DNA from: Actinomycetota bacterium
GTDB lineage: Bacteria; Actinomycetota; Humimicrobiia; Humimicrobiales; Humimicrobiaceae
Assembly (NCBI GenBank): GCA_022865545.1
Contig: JALHTA010000183.1
Location: 1-9,188 of the forward strand
DNA length: 9,188 nt
Direction: 5' to 3'
Below, one piece after another: positions 1 to 7,061 of this stretch; the stretch's first letter is position 1, and each line of letters starts with the position of its first letter. The position numbers and the translations under genes were made by a program. The notes beneath the pieces were generated by a model. It was not told the DNA's origin. It worked only from the letters and a program-made list of their open reading frames with translations, and made no database searches.

Positions 1-321
1 TCCTGTCTCCCCATAGATCTTCTCAATACCGTTCCGGGTAAATGGGACACCTGGCGCAAAGCTGTCTGCTATGATTATATTTTCCGGTTTTCCTGTATGT
101 TCTGCGAGGATTTCGATAACTGCTTCAATAAATACCGGATGTGTAGTAATGGCCATATCCGGTGAAGCAGGTAATAAAAGATTTGGTTTTACGCATATCT
201 TTTGTTTTTCATTTATATACTTACCAGGACCTCCCAGTCTATTAAGTCCTTCAAGAATAACGGATTTTACATCATTCTTTTTATAACTTTCACACCTGGA
301 GACGAATATTTTGTTTTTCAT
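1..321 (-). CDS. DUF362 domain protein, N-terminal part (runs off the left edge)
   Basis: An open frame starts with ATG at 321-319 and stays open to base 1, giving 107 residues of an incomplete protein. The start reads MKNKIFVSRCESY, followed by a helix ending LGG, then the strand KICVKPNLLLP (about residues 40-50), the segment AITTHPVFIEAVIEIL (about 57-72) and the strand NIIIADS (about 81-87). This order (RCESY, KPNLL, TTHP, DS) is the N-terminal signature of the DUF362/COG2006 family, which often carries ferredoxin-like clusters further on; that part lies outside the window. The biochemical role of the family is not settled. The start ATG overlaps the TGA stop of the upstream toroid gene as ATGA (321-318), so the two are probably translationally coupled. 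No separate ribosome binding site is evident. The family call is firm; the function is unknown. Confidence 0.85.
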   Translation of the reverse strand, partial: MKNKIFVSRCESYKKNDVKSVILEGLNRLGGPGKYINEKQKICVKPNLLLPASPDMAITTHPVFIEAVIEILAEHTGKPENIIIADSFAPGVPFTRNGIEKIYGETG

Positions 322-1268
322 TTACTGGCAGGTTTCAAATAATTACTATTATATAAAGATTTAAGGGCCATATAAGTTATCCATTTGCTGGGTTTGTTTT
401 TGTGTTCGATATCTACAAGCATTCTTCCATTAAGCGAATATTCGAGTTTCCAGCTACCTTCGGGCCCTCTTTTTGAATTAATGAGATCAAGGGCTTTTTT
501 GGTATTGGTGTTATTTATATTTACTCCTGCATCGACTAATACACTCACAAGTTCTAATATGTCGCTCCGGCAACCTCTTGGAAAACCAAATGTAAACCAG
601 TGCCCGCTTCTTTTTTTTCTCCTGGGATAATTTGCCTTTGAAATATTGTACCTGACCAGGAAATCTGAAGCCATTTTTTTTGTATTTAAAATATCCCCGG
701 TCGATTTTTTTGGGGAGACAAGATTAAGTGCCTTTAGAATTTTTATTGCAGCCCATGGGCATTTGAGGTTTTGACGGTATTTGCACCTGAAATTCTCCCT
801 GAACGCAAGCTCATTAATAAATGATATTGCTTTTTTAGTGAAATCATTATCGCGATATTTCAACCTGATGAGCATTTCAAGAGCTATCCCCTGCATGCAT
901 GGAAGAATACCTTTCTGCCTGGACCTGGATGGAAAAGAGCCATCTTTTTCCTGCATTTTATCTATTACCAGATCGATCCCATTGTCTATTCCGTCTATAT
1001 TATTTTTCACACCCAAAAGTGACAGAAAATAAAGCTGCCAGAAAGTATTTTTATATAAAGGATTAAAGGAATCCTGCTTATCTCCCCACGATCCATTTTT
1101 ATTCCTCAGGTTCAGTATTGAGGCAACAGGTTCTGAATTTGCCACAACAAAGACTGTCTTTGACCCAAATGCCTTTCCCAAATATTCTTTACCAAGTATA
1201 TTCTTATTTGTTAAATAACTAATATAAGGGTTTTTTTTATCAATTAGCCAGTCTATTGTTGATTCCAT
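318..1268 (-). CDS. Terpenoid-cyclase/prenyltransferase-like alpha/alpha-toroid protein
   Basis: This 316-residue protein has the repeated helix pairs and QW-like turns of the squalene-cyclase/prenyltransferase toroid fold: NGSWGD (58-63), DGSFPS (109-114) and EGSWKLEYS (270-278), followed by a C-terminal KWITYMALKSL helix (295-305). I see no DxDD protonation motif of squalene-hopene cyclase, and the length is about half of that enzyme, so it is not a classical triterpene cyclase. Cysteines at 124, 162, 170 and 233 and His223 sit near predicted helix ends and could bind a metal or cofactor; this is inference. There is no signal peptide. The ATG at 1268 has no clear Shine-Dalgarno upstream. 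It lies 72 bp after the membrane-protein gene, and its stop overlaps the DUF362 start, so it is likely in one operon. The substrate is unknown. Confidence 0.8.
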   Translation of the reverse strand: MESTIDWLIDKKNPYISYLTNKNILGKEYLGKAFGSKTVFVVANSEPVASILNLRNKNGSWGDKQDSFNPLYKNTFWQLYFLSLLGVKNNIDGIDNGIDLVIDKMQEKDGSFPSRSRQKGILPCMQGIALEMLIRLKYRDNDFTKKAISFINELAFRENFRCKYRQNLKCPWAAIKILKALNLVSPKKSTGDILNTKKMASDFLVRYNISKANYPRRKKRSGHWFTFGFPRGCRSDILELVSVLVDAGVNINNTNTKKALDLINSKRGPEGSWKLEYSLNGRMLVDIEHKNKPSKWITYMALKSLYNSNYLKPASK

Positions 1269-1340
1269 TAAAAATTAAATAGGTAGATTTTATTATTTTT
1301 CTTCATCATCCATCTATTGTATTATTTCTTTTATCTTCCC

Positions 1341-2267
1341 TCAGGGTCTTTTCACAATTGCTACCATAAGTTTTACAAACCTTACGATAATACCTATGCC
1401 CATACCGACTGAGACCAATACAAGCACCACTGTTATGATAGGGTTTAAAAGATTTGTAAGGTCATTACCCGGCATTACAGAAAAATCAAATGGGAATATT
1501 ACTAAAAGTGATATAGTTGCAGCCAGACTGAATAAGTCTATAGAAATATGTATAACCTGACGGAAAAAATAACTATCATAGATTACAAGTATAATATTGC
1601 CTATGATAGCTGCTATAAGAGCTACAGTAACAATCGGGAGCCACTGGCCAAAATCAGATGTAAGGAATGGATAGCTGGTCCAGTGCCTTACTCCATCTAT
1701 CATCTCGTGATCATAGATCGCAATATAGTGACTATAAAAATTAAATAATACAAGGATCAGGGAACTCCAGAATATTGAAAAGGCATAACCTGTGATCCTG
1801 CCACCCCGCGTACCTTTGAAATGATGATCAACCCTCTCTCCCATCTTTTCCATTTTTTTGCCGAATTCTTTTCCGGCCTCTTCTGCTTTCCTACCGAATT
1901 TTTCACCTGCTTCTTCTGCTTTCCTTGAGAACTGGTCCACCTTTTGATCTAACTTTTTTTCCCAGTCATCTTTTTTTTTTGAGTCTGGTTCTTCTGTCCC
2001 GGCTTCATTGCCTTCTTTGAAATAATCTGAAACACTATTGCCAAAATCCTGGGCAGCTTTTCCAACATCCTTGAATTTGCTCTTTACTTCTTCATCTTTA
2101 AACCTCTTACCAAAGAGCTTTGCTGATTTAACGGCGCTATCGCCAAAATCTTTAGCCTTCTTCTTAAGTTCAGGATCATCAAAAATCTTACTTACAGCAT
2201 CTCCAAACTCTTTTAGAAGTTCACCCAGGTTTTCACTCGGACTTTTTCCTTTGCCCTTTCCTGCCAC
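1341..2267 (-). CDS. Membrane protein with amphipathic 11-residue-repeat N-terminus and four TM helices
   Basis: I do not recognise a named family. The 308-residue protein starts with GTG at 2267, supported by AAGGAGGT at 2280-2273, five bases before it. Residues 1-155 are highly charged (Lys/Glu/Asp) and rich in FG-containing amphipathic units such as KKAKDFGDSA, GKAAQDFGNSV, RKAEEAGEKFG and RKAEEAGKEFG, like the surface-binding helices of LEA or apolipoprotein-type proteins. Residues 158-176, 207-230, 238-260 and 272-297 are hydrophobic and likely form four transmembrane helices. There is no signal peptide and the soluble part precedes TM1, so it is probably cytoplasmic and lies along the membrane. 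It is the first gene of a likely three-gene unit with the toroid and DUF362 genes. A structural or stress role is possible but not shown by the sequence. Confidence 0.8.
   Translation of the reverse strand: MAGKGKGKSPSENLGELLKEFGDAVSKIFDDPELKKKAKDFGDSAVKSAKLFGKRFKDEEVKSKFKDVGKAAQDFGNSVSDYFKEGNEAGTEEPDSKKKDDWEKKLDQKVDQFSRKAEEAGEKFGRKAEEAGKEFGKKMEKMGERVDHHFKGTRGGRITGYAFSIFWSSLILVLFNFYSHYIAIYDHEMIDGVRHWTSYPFLTSDFGQWLPIVTVALIAAIIGNIILVIYDSYFFRQVIHISIDLFSLAATISLLVIFPFDFSVMPGNDLTNLLNPIITVVLVLVSVGMGIGIIVRFVKLMVAIVKRP
1860..1925 (-). repeat. Two tandem 33-nt units encoding RKAEEAG(EK/KE)FG
   Basis: Residues 115-125 and 126-136 of the membrane protein are near-identical 11-residue units, encoded by two adjacent 33-nt stretches (1925-1893 and 1892-1860). 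A degenerate third unit, KKMEKMGERVD, follows at residues 137-147. The 11-residue periodicity fits a hendecad coiled coil or a membrane-lying amphipathic helix. The DNA copies share blocks such as cttctgctttcct, so the duplication is fairly recent or under selection. Confidence 0.75.
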
Positions 2268-2272
2268 GAAGC

Positions 2273-2312
2273 ACCTCCTTTAAGATGATCATATTTTATA
2301 TATTAGATTATA
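2273..2312 (-). promoter_or_regulatory. Strong ribosome binding site and possible -10 box for the 1341-2267 gene
   Basis: On the minus strand AAGGAGGT (2280-2273) precedes the GTG at 2267 by five bases and decides that start. A perfect TATAAT lies at 2312-2307, 40 bases upstream of the GTG. I see no good -35 at 16-18 bp spacing, so the promoter part is tentative while the ribosome binding site is clear. The rest of the 2268-2394 gap is AT-rich with no strong terminator hairpin for the upstream lipoprotein gene. Confidence 0.5.
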
Positions 2313-2394
2313 GGGAAAAATTCCAGGTTAAACCATCATTTTATTATAATTTTTTATTTGTGATTAAGAATTATTTGGATATATGAGATTAGAT

Positions 2395-4053
2395 CTACTG
2401 CAACTCAGGTGAAAGCCCGGAGGATACCCCGGACTCAGCATCGATCTCTCCCTCAGTATAATCCGGTTCAACCGTAATAAGGGAACCGAATGAGTTGATA
2501 ATATCCTTAAGTATAAAATTTAAAATGAATTCCTTCTCATCCAGAGACATTGGTTTTTCTGAAATAATAGTCTTTCCATTATCTAAAATATATCCATAAG
2601 TATCATTTCCTTCTATGGCTTCTCTCCAGGATATTTCAAACTCACGGGTATCAAAACTACTTATGCCATCAAGGCGGCTATTAAGTGCGTTTTGCCAAAT
2701 GACTTTTTTATTAATGATCTTTTCCAAATAGACCTTTGCTGCATTTTTAGTTATTTGCACAGTCTTATCTCTTTCCTCTACCTGGTCCCCATACCACTTT
2801 TCAGTTATTTTAAGCAGTTTTGTAAAAGTCTCATTTTCATAGTTATTTGAGCTGGCCCCCCTGCTGAGTACTTTTTCCCAGTAAAGAAGAAATGCCTCTA
2901 CATATATCCTGCTAATTTCTTCCGGACTCATTTCTTTAAAAACACCCGGATGGAACCCATCTTCCCAGAAATGGTTTTTATTTACATCTATCAAATAACT
3001 ATAAGGTAATCCATATGCTTTTGATTCTTTGATAAATTCTGTAATTGGAGGCTTTGCAATATTGCTATCCAAACCAGGGAGGATATATTTTAGTACAAAA
3101 CTGTTTTCTTGCTCTGATATATGTTTTTCTGTATCGATAATATGCGGTAATTTCCACCTGAAAAAACTTTTATTATAATATCCGCGGGACTTCTGACCTT
3201 CATAGATCTCGTTCCATTGTCTATTTATTGCAAGAAGTTCCCTGTCCATCTGGTCCCTGTCAATAAAATCATATATATAATTTCTGGCAGTTTTTTCAGC
3301 GACTTTCTCATATACAATCTTATACTTTATAAGATTAGTTATTTGAATGGCCATTGCCTCTTCTGAAGATTGCTTTCTGTAATCTTCCCATACTATTTTT
3401 TTTCCATCTGCAGTCAAGGTATAGTAGTCCAGTGCATCTTCCATTATATCCTCAAAATTATTCTGCTCTCTGGTGCTGCCTTCCCCCGGCCTTATATGAA
3501 GATCGACATAAGCGTGGAAGCCCTCATGGAAAATACTGGAGATCTCAAAACTATCCATCTTGTAAAAAGGCAGGAAATTGCCCTCCTCATCAAAAGCATG
3601 ATCAAGATAAATTGTACCGCTTAAATATGCTGGTCTTGCCCTGTACCTGATATTTATCTTATCGTTTATTACCCTTAAATAATCAACGGGTAGGCCATTC
3701 TCCCCGGAATGATAAATGAATTCAGTCAGGGGTCCCTGGTTTGAGGTTTCATTTTTACAAGAAAAAAATATACTTCCGGATACAAGTATGGCTACCAGAA
3801 AAAATACACCCGTTAATAATCCGGTTGATTTATTCTTTTTACTAGCTTTATTGCCCTTATATATAAAAATAATCCCTATTCTCCCGGCACAAGGTCGATT
3901 AATACCATATACATTATATAAAAGGATATTTATATTAGGCAAATTTAAAGAATTTAAAAAAATGGTAAAAAATGAAGGATATAGATAAAAGTACGCGGAT
4001 ATTTTAATTATTGCAGACCTGCACAGACCTAAGCAAAAATCAATTGCCATCAT
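2395..4053 (-). CDS. Probable lipoprotein with HExxH metallopeptidase motif and a duplicated domain
   Basis: Numbering is from the first in-frame ATG (4053). The frame is open back to a TTG at 4068, but residues 1-60 look non-coding and the true start is probably nearer 3873. Residues 70-99 form a lipoprotein signal: basic NKASKKNK, a hydrophobic core, and FFSC with Cys99 as the likely lipid-modified residue. The mature part contains HEGFH (176-180) after a hydrophobic helix. Glu201 and Glu205 follow in NFEDIMEDALDYY, at a spacing that fits a gluzincin third zinc ligand. The protein is internally duplicated: PLTEFI...GLPVDYL (108-126), EISSIF-HEGFH-AYVD (170-184) and QIT...WNEIYEGQKSRGYY (237-293) recur as PITEFI...GLPYSYL (336-354), EISRIY-VEAFL-LYWE (379-393) and QIT...WREAIEGNDTYGYI (433-489). 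The second copy has lost the zinc motif. It is likely an anchored extracytoplasmic protease or a zincin-like binding protein; I know no named family. Confidence 0.75.
   Translation of the reverse strand: MMAIDFCLGLCRSAIIKISAYFYLYPSFFTIFLNSLNLPNINILLYNVYGINRPCAGRIGIIFIYKGNKASKKNKSTGLLTGVFFLVAILVSGSIFFSCKNETSNQGPLTEFIYHSGENGLPVDYLRVINDKINIRYRARPAYLSGTIYLDHAFDEEGNFLPFYKMDSFEISSIFHEGFHAYVDLHIRPGEGSTREQNNFEDIMEDALDYYTLTADGKKIVWEDYRKQSSEEAMAIQITNLIKYKIVYEKVAEKTARNYIYDFIDRDQMDRELLAINRQWNEIYEGQKSRGYYNKSFFRWKLPHIIDTEKHISEQENSFVLKYILPGLDSNIAKPPITEFIKESKAYGLPYSYLIDVNKNHFWEDGFHPGVFKEMSPEEISRIYVEAFLLYWEKVLSRGASSNNYENETFTKLLKITEKWYGDQVEERDKTVQITKNAAKVYLEKIINKKVIWQNALNSRLDGISSFDTREFEISWREAIEGNDTYGYILDNGKTIISEKPMSLDEKEFILNFILKDIINSFGSLITVEPDYTEGEIDAESGVSSGLSPELQ
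3871..3914 (-). promoter_or_regulatory. Possible ATT start with ribosome binding site and 12-codon leader frame
   Basis: No ATG, GTG or TTG lies in frame between the TTG at 3942 and the lipoprotein Cys codon (3759-3757). GGGAG (3885-3881) stands seven bases before an in-frame ATT (3873-3871), which would give MIFIYKGNKASKKNK plus a hydrophobic stretch, a normal-length lipoprotein signal. A 12-codon frame (MYMVLIDLVPGE) starts with ATG at 3914 and its TAG (3878-3876) ends two bases before that ATT. ATT starts are known for infC. A frame error in the sequence, or use of the upstream TTG/ATG, is an alternative. Confidence 0.3.
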
Positions 4054-4111
4054 AAAGCAAAGGTTCAATACTTCATATAAACTAATATTTATGCAAATGT
4101 CTGGGACTGAT

Positions 4112-4372
4112 TTAACTCAGTGCATACTCCTGTTCAACCACTTTTACATGCTTGAACTTTAGGAATTCCTGAATATTCGGGTTTGCGCTTTTTATGAGCT
4201 CATACTTTTCGCCACATCTGCATCTGTAAAAGAACTGATCCCCGGAAGCACTGATCATACTTTTAGGAAATGCTTTGGGATTTACCAGAAAATTTTCACC
4301 TGTTGTGATGACTCTGCTACATTCAGTACACACAAATGTAGCAATATCATCTTTTAACTTAATGAGTACCAT
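4112..4372 (-). CDS. Small zinc-ribbon-like protein
   Basis: This is an 86-residue soluble protein with CTEC (Cys15, Cys18) and CRC (Cys51, Cys53), four cysteines in a CxxC...CxC arrangement that can hold one zinc ion, as in small zinc ribbons. The second pair follows an aromatic strand (DQFFYRCRCGEKYEL) typical of the second knuckle. The tail KFKHVKVVEQEYALS is charged. There is no signal peptide or transmembrane helix, so it is cytoplasmic. The ATG at 4372 follows GGGGGA with a five-base TATAG spacer, a good ribosome binding site. It lies between the permease gene and the lipoprotein gene, in the same direction; the wide gap before it and a candidate promoter suggest it starts its own transcript. 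I do not recognise a family, and the role (nucleic-acid or protein binding) is only inferred. Confidence 0.75.
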   Translation of the reverse strand: MVLIKLKDDIATFVCTECSRVITTGENFLVNPKAFPKSMISASGDQFFYRCRCGEKYELIKSANPNIQEFLKFKHVKVVEQEYALS

Positions 4373-4389
4373 CTATATCCCCCTGTTCT

Positions 4390-4417
4390 TTTATAAATAA
4401 GGGAAAGGCCGTAGCAA
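4390..4417 (-). promoter_or_regulatory. Candidate promoter of the zinc-ribbon gene
   Basis: On the minus strand TTGCTA (4417-4412, four of six -35 consensus bases) is followed by a 16-bp spacer and TATAAA (4395-4390, five of six). Transcription would start about ten bases before the ATG at 4372, leaving just room for the GGGGGA ribosome binding site. A second TATAAT further upstream (near 4458) could be an alternative. Found by eye only. Confidence 0.35.
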
Positions 4418-4430
4418 TTGCAACATTAAC

Positions 4431-4451
4431 ATATACTATTAATTAGTATAT
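4431..4451. repeat. 8-bp inverted repeat upstream of the zinc-ribbon promoter
   Basis: ATATACTA-TTAAT-TAGTATAT is a perfect 8-bp inverted repeat with a 5-base centre. It sits 13 bp upstream of the candidate -35 of the zinc-ribbon gene and about 90 bp past the permease stop. The size and position fit a dimeric regulator site; since only two of eight positions are G or C, chance is possible. Confidence 0.4.
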
Positions 4452-4537
4452 TGTATTATATAACAGATGATAATATTTTTAAAGTATTTTCTTAAAATAT
4501 TTTTTAAATGCCAGTCGATCTTGCAGGATATAAAACC

Positions 4538-6856
4538 TTATAGGTCTATCTTGCGGGTGCCAAAGATTTTCTGTAAAAGTGTCTTTAGCCTGCCTTCGTA
4601 TTTTTTCACCAGAAGCACAGCAGAAGAACTGTTTTTAGCGATATACTGGACCTTATTACCGACAAAGAACATCTTAAAGATACTCTCCCTTGGTGTATTA
4701 AGAACCAGAAGGTCATATTTCTTGGAATAGTCTAGTATTGTCTCTACAATATTTGAGGATTTCTCTATTATGATATTTTCTTTTTCTATACCTGAAAATC
4801 CATTCAGTCTATTTATGATCTTCTTTTTCAGGCTTTCAGATTTATTTGTACTTCTTAAAGGCATAATATGCAGCAGATGCAGTTTTGCATTAAAAGCCCT
4901 GGCAATATTTGCAGACATATCGATAGATAATCTGGTATTCCTGATATCTGAAACAGGCAGGAGGATATTTTTTATTTTCCCAAGCTTGTTCTTCCGGACC
5001 TTTAAAACCATCGTATCACATTCTGCATTGGCGATTATCGGGTCAATAACACTTCCAAATATATAATCACTTTTTCTCGTATAACCTCTCCATCCCAGAA
5101 AGAGGAGATCTATTTTCTTATTCTTTACAGTATCTGTAATAGCTTTTTCGGTCCTATGGGATATTTTAATGATCGAGTTTATTGGAATATCATATTTTTC
5201 TGATACACTGATAGCTTTCTCGATAATGGGTCTTGACTTCTTAATATACTTTCTTCCTCCACCCATTGGTAGAAGTGCCGGGATATCAATAACATTTAGC
5301 AGGGTAAGCTGCCCATTATTGTAATTTACGATAGGAGCAGCAAACTTTATCAAGGGTTTTATGCTCTCGGGATTTGCTATCGGGAGCATGGCCTTAAATT
5401 CCTTTGTCACCACTTCCTTTTCTTCATGAACCGTTTTTACGATCTCCTCGACTTTTTCACTATATCTTTCCTTTGCATATGCATAATAGAATATTACTCC
5501 GCCTATAATCCATATAATGGTCGTATACCATGCAACCGGGCTGTATCCGAACATAAATATTGCCAGAAAGAGCTTGGTAATTATCCCGAGTATCGGCACA
5601 TATGGAAACCATGGCATAATATATCCTCTTTTTTGAGACGGATTTGTCCTCCTGAGGTTGATAGCAGCCATATTGACCATTAGAAATAATAACAGGAACA
5701 TTATATCTGCCGCACTGGCAACATCATGTATGGGGAGTGCAAGTGCCATTGCTATTATGAGCAGGGCCGATATTAATGTAGCCATAAAAGGTGTCCTGCG
5801 CTTCTTGTGTATCTTTGCAAATATTTTTGGAAGTGACCCATCTCTTCCCATAGAAAATGATACCCTGGATGAAGAATATATGGTTGCATTAAGTGCACTC
5901 ATAGTGGAAAGAAGTCCCCCTATAAGAAGTACGAATTCACCATATGGAAAAAATTGTCTTGCTGCCTCAACCATGGCAAGCTCTTTATATTTACCCAGGA
6001 ACTGCCAGGTAGGCTCCTGGGAATCTATGCCTCCAATCCCGACAAAAGCAATAAGTATATATATCGGTACGACTATAAGGAGTGAGGTAAAAATAGCCCT
6101 GGGAATATTTTTCCTTGGATTTTTTACTTCCTCCCCCGCCTGGACGATTATTTCATATCCTTCAAAAGCAATGAAAGTAAGACCCATGGCAAATAGCACC
6201 CCGGTAAATCCTTCAGGCATAAATGGCCTGAAATGACTCAGGGATGTAGTGGGATTTTTTAAAATACTTACAAACCCGGCAATAATGAAAACTGCAAGGA
6301 TAATTATTTTTAATATGGTCACTATGCTCCCTGCAAGACCGGCCTCTGATGCTCCCCTGTAATTAATATATGTAAATATGAGTATGATGATCACACCCAG
6401 TAGCTTTGAAGCAAATTCTTCACTTATTACAGGGATATTTATATTAAGCATCTTGATGACCAGATAGGAATAAGCACCGAAGCCAAGGGCATATAGACTG
6501 CAGGCTACTGCATGCGCAAACCAGTCCATCCACCCGCCGATAAATCCGCTGGGCTGCGGCAGGGAATCCCTTACCCACACATACCCACCTCCTGCAGAAG
6601 GAAAAGTCGAGCCAAGCTCTGCATAAACCATTGCAGTAAATATGGTCACAATACCGTTTAAGAGAAATGAGAGTATAAGGCCGGGACCTGCCGCACCAGC
6701 AGCAAGACCTGTAAGGACAAATATCCCGGCACCTATCATAGCGCCTACACCGATCATGGTTATACTAAAGAGGGACATCTCCTGCGAAAGTTCAACTTTT
6801 GTTGAAGCAGATGAAGCCGGGGTGTTTTTAGAAACAGGATTTTCCTGATCATTCAT
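4538..6856 (-). CDS. APC-family amino-acid permease fused to two Usp domains
   Basis: The 772-residue protein begins with a cytoplasmic tail (1-26), then an APC-superfamily permease domain to about residue 460. Signatures are GVGAMIGAGIFVLTG (36-50, the unwound TM1 glycine motif), the FPSAGGGYVWVRD segment (85-97), FIAFEGYE (228-235) and the cytoplasmic EEVKNPRKNIPRAI motif (242-255). A linker (461-486) leads to two universal-stress-protein domains, about 487-620 and 628-752. The first keeps the ATP-binding pattern G-x2-G-x9-G-S (Gly588, Gly591, Gly601, Ser602); in the second the matching region (NTPRESIFKMFFVGN, 720-734) has lost it. Such fusions occur in archaea and some bacteria; transport is presumably of amino acids by cation symport or exchange, with the Usp part sensing adenine nucleotides (inference). 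The ATG at 6856 has only a weak ribosome binding site; the APC domain starts 27 residues later, so the start seems right. Confidence 0.92.
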   Translation of the reverse strand: MNDQENPVSKNTPASSASTKVELSQEMSLFSITMIGVGAMIGAGIFVLTGLAAGAAGPGLILSFLLNGIVTIFTAMVYAELGSTFPSAGGGYVWVRDSLPQPSGFIGGWMDWFAHAVACSLYALGFGAYSYLVIKMLNINIPVISEEFASKLLGVIIILIFTYINYRGASEAGLAGSIVTILKIIILAVFIIAGFVSILKNPTTSLSHFRPFMPEGFTGVLFAMGLTFIAFEGYEIIVQAGEEVKNPRKNIPRAIFTSLLIVVPIYILIAFVGIGGIDSQEPTWQFLGKYKELAMVEAARQFFPYGEFVLLIGGLLSTMSALNATIYSSSRVSFSMGRDGSLPKIFAKIHKKRRTPFMATLISALLIIAMALALPIHDVASAADIMFLLLFLMVNMAAINLRRTNPSQKRGYIMPWFPYVPILGIITKLFLAIFMFGYSPVAWYTTIIWIIGGVIFYYAYAKERYSEKVEEIVKTVHEEKEVVTKEFKAMLPIANPESIKPLIKFAAPIVNYNNGQLTLLNVIDIPALLPMGGGRKYIKKSRPIIEKAISVSEKYDIPINSIIKISHRTEKAITDTVKNKKIDLLFLGWRGYTRKSDYIFGSVIDPIIANAECDTMVLKVRKNKLGKIKNILLPVSDIRNTRLSIDMSANIARAFNAKLHLLHIMPLRSTNKSESLKKKIINRLNGFSGIEKENIIIEKSSNIVETILDYSKKYDLLVLNTPRESIFKMFFVGNKVQYIAKNSSSAVLLVKKYEGRLKTLLQKIFGTRKIDL

Positions 6857-6872
6857 AATTTGTCTGTCTTAA

Positions 6873-6892
6873 TAATAATCTATAGATTATTA
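6873..6892. promoter_or_regulatory. Perfect 20-bp palindrome in the permease leader
   Basis: TAATAATCTATAGATTATTA is a perfect dyad centred between 6882 and 6883. Its near edge is 16 bp upstream of the permease ATG (6856). It could be an operator for the divergent region, or form a hairpin in the mRNA leader just before a start that has no strong ribosome binding site. Most of it is A/T. Confidence 0.5.
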
Positions 6893-6982
6893 ATTTATTC
6901 CTTTATGAAAAATTTAATTCCCACCATTCTATTGAAAACAGAGAAAAATTGGAAGTAAAATCTTTTTTGTTAACTTTATTGA

Positions 6983-7011
6983 TTGGATAGAAATCGACAA
7001 TTTGCTAAAAT
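6983..7011 (+). promoter_or_regulatory. Candidate promoter of the ATP-cone nuclease gene
   Basis: TTGGAT (6983-6988, a weak -35) is followed by a 17-bp spacer and TAAAAT (7006-7011), preceded by TG one base away (extended -10, TGCTAAAAT). This lies 50 bp before the ATG at 7062, whose ribosome binding site is AAGGTAGAG at 7046-7054. The spacing is right, but the -35 matches only three of six bases. Confidence 0.35.
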
Positions 7012-7061
7012 GATTAAAATTATTATTATCATCAACTTAACTAGCAAGGTAGAGACCATAG

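Noticed and set aside
71..286. Plus-strand frame at the left edge
   Set aside because: It lies wholly opposite the DUF362 coding frame, whose translation matches a known family.
4466..4540. Terminator after the permease (TATTTT-AAG-AAAATA hairpin)
   Set aside because: The stem is A/T only and no GC-rich hairpin with T-tract is present, so I cannot support a terminator.
5658..6236. 192-codon plus-strand frame opposite the permease gene
   Set aside because: It is an antisense shadow of the well-supported APC permease and shows no recognisable domain or ribosome binding site.
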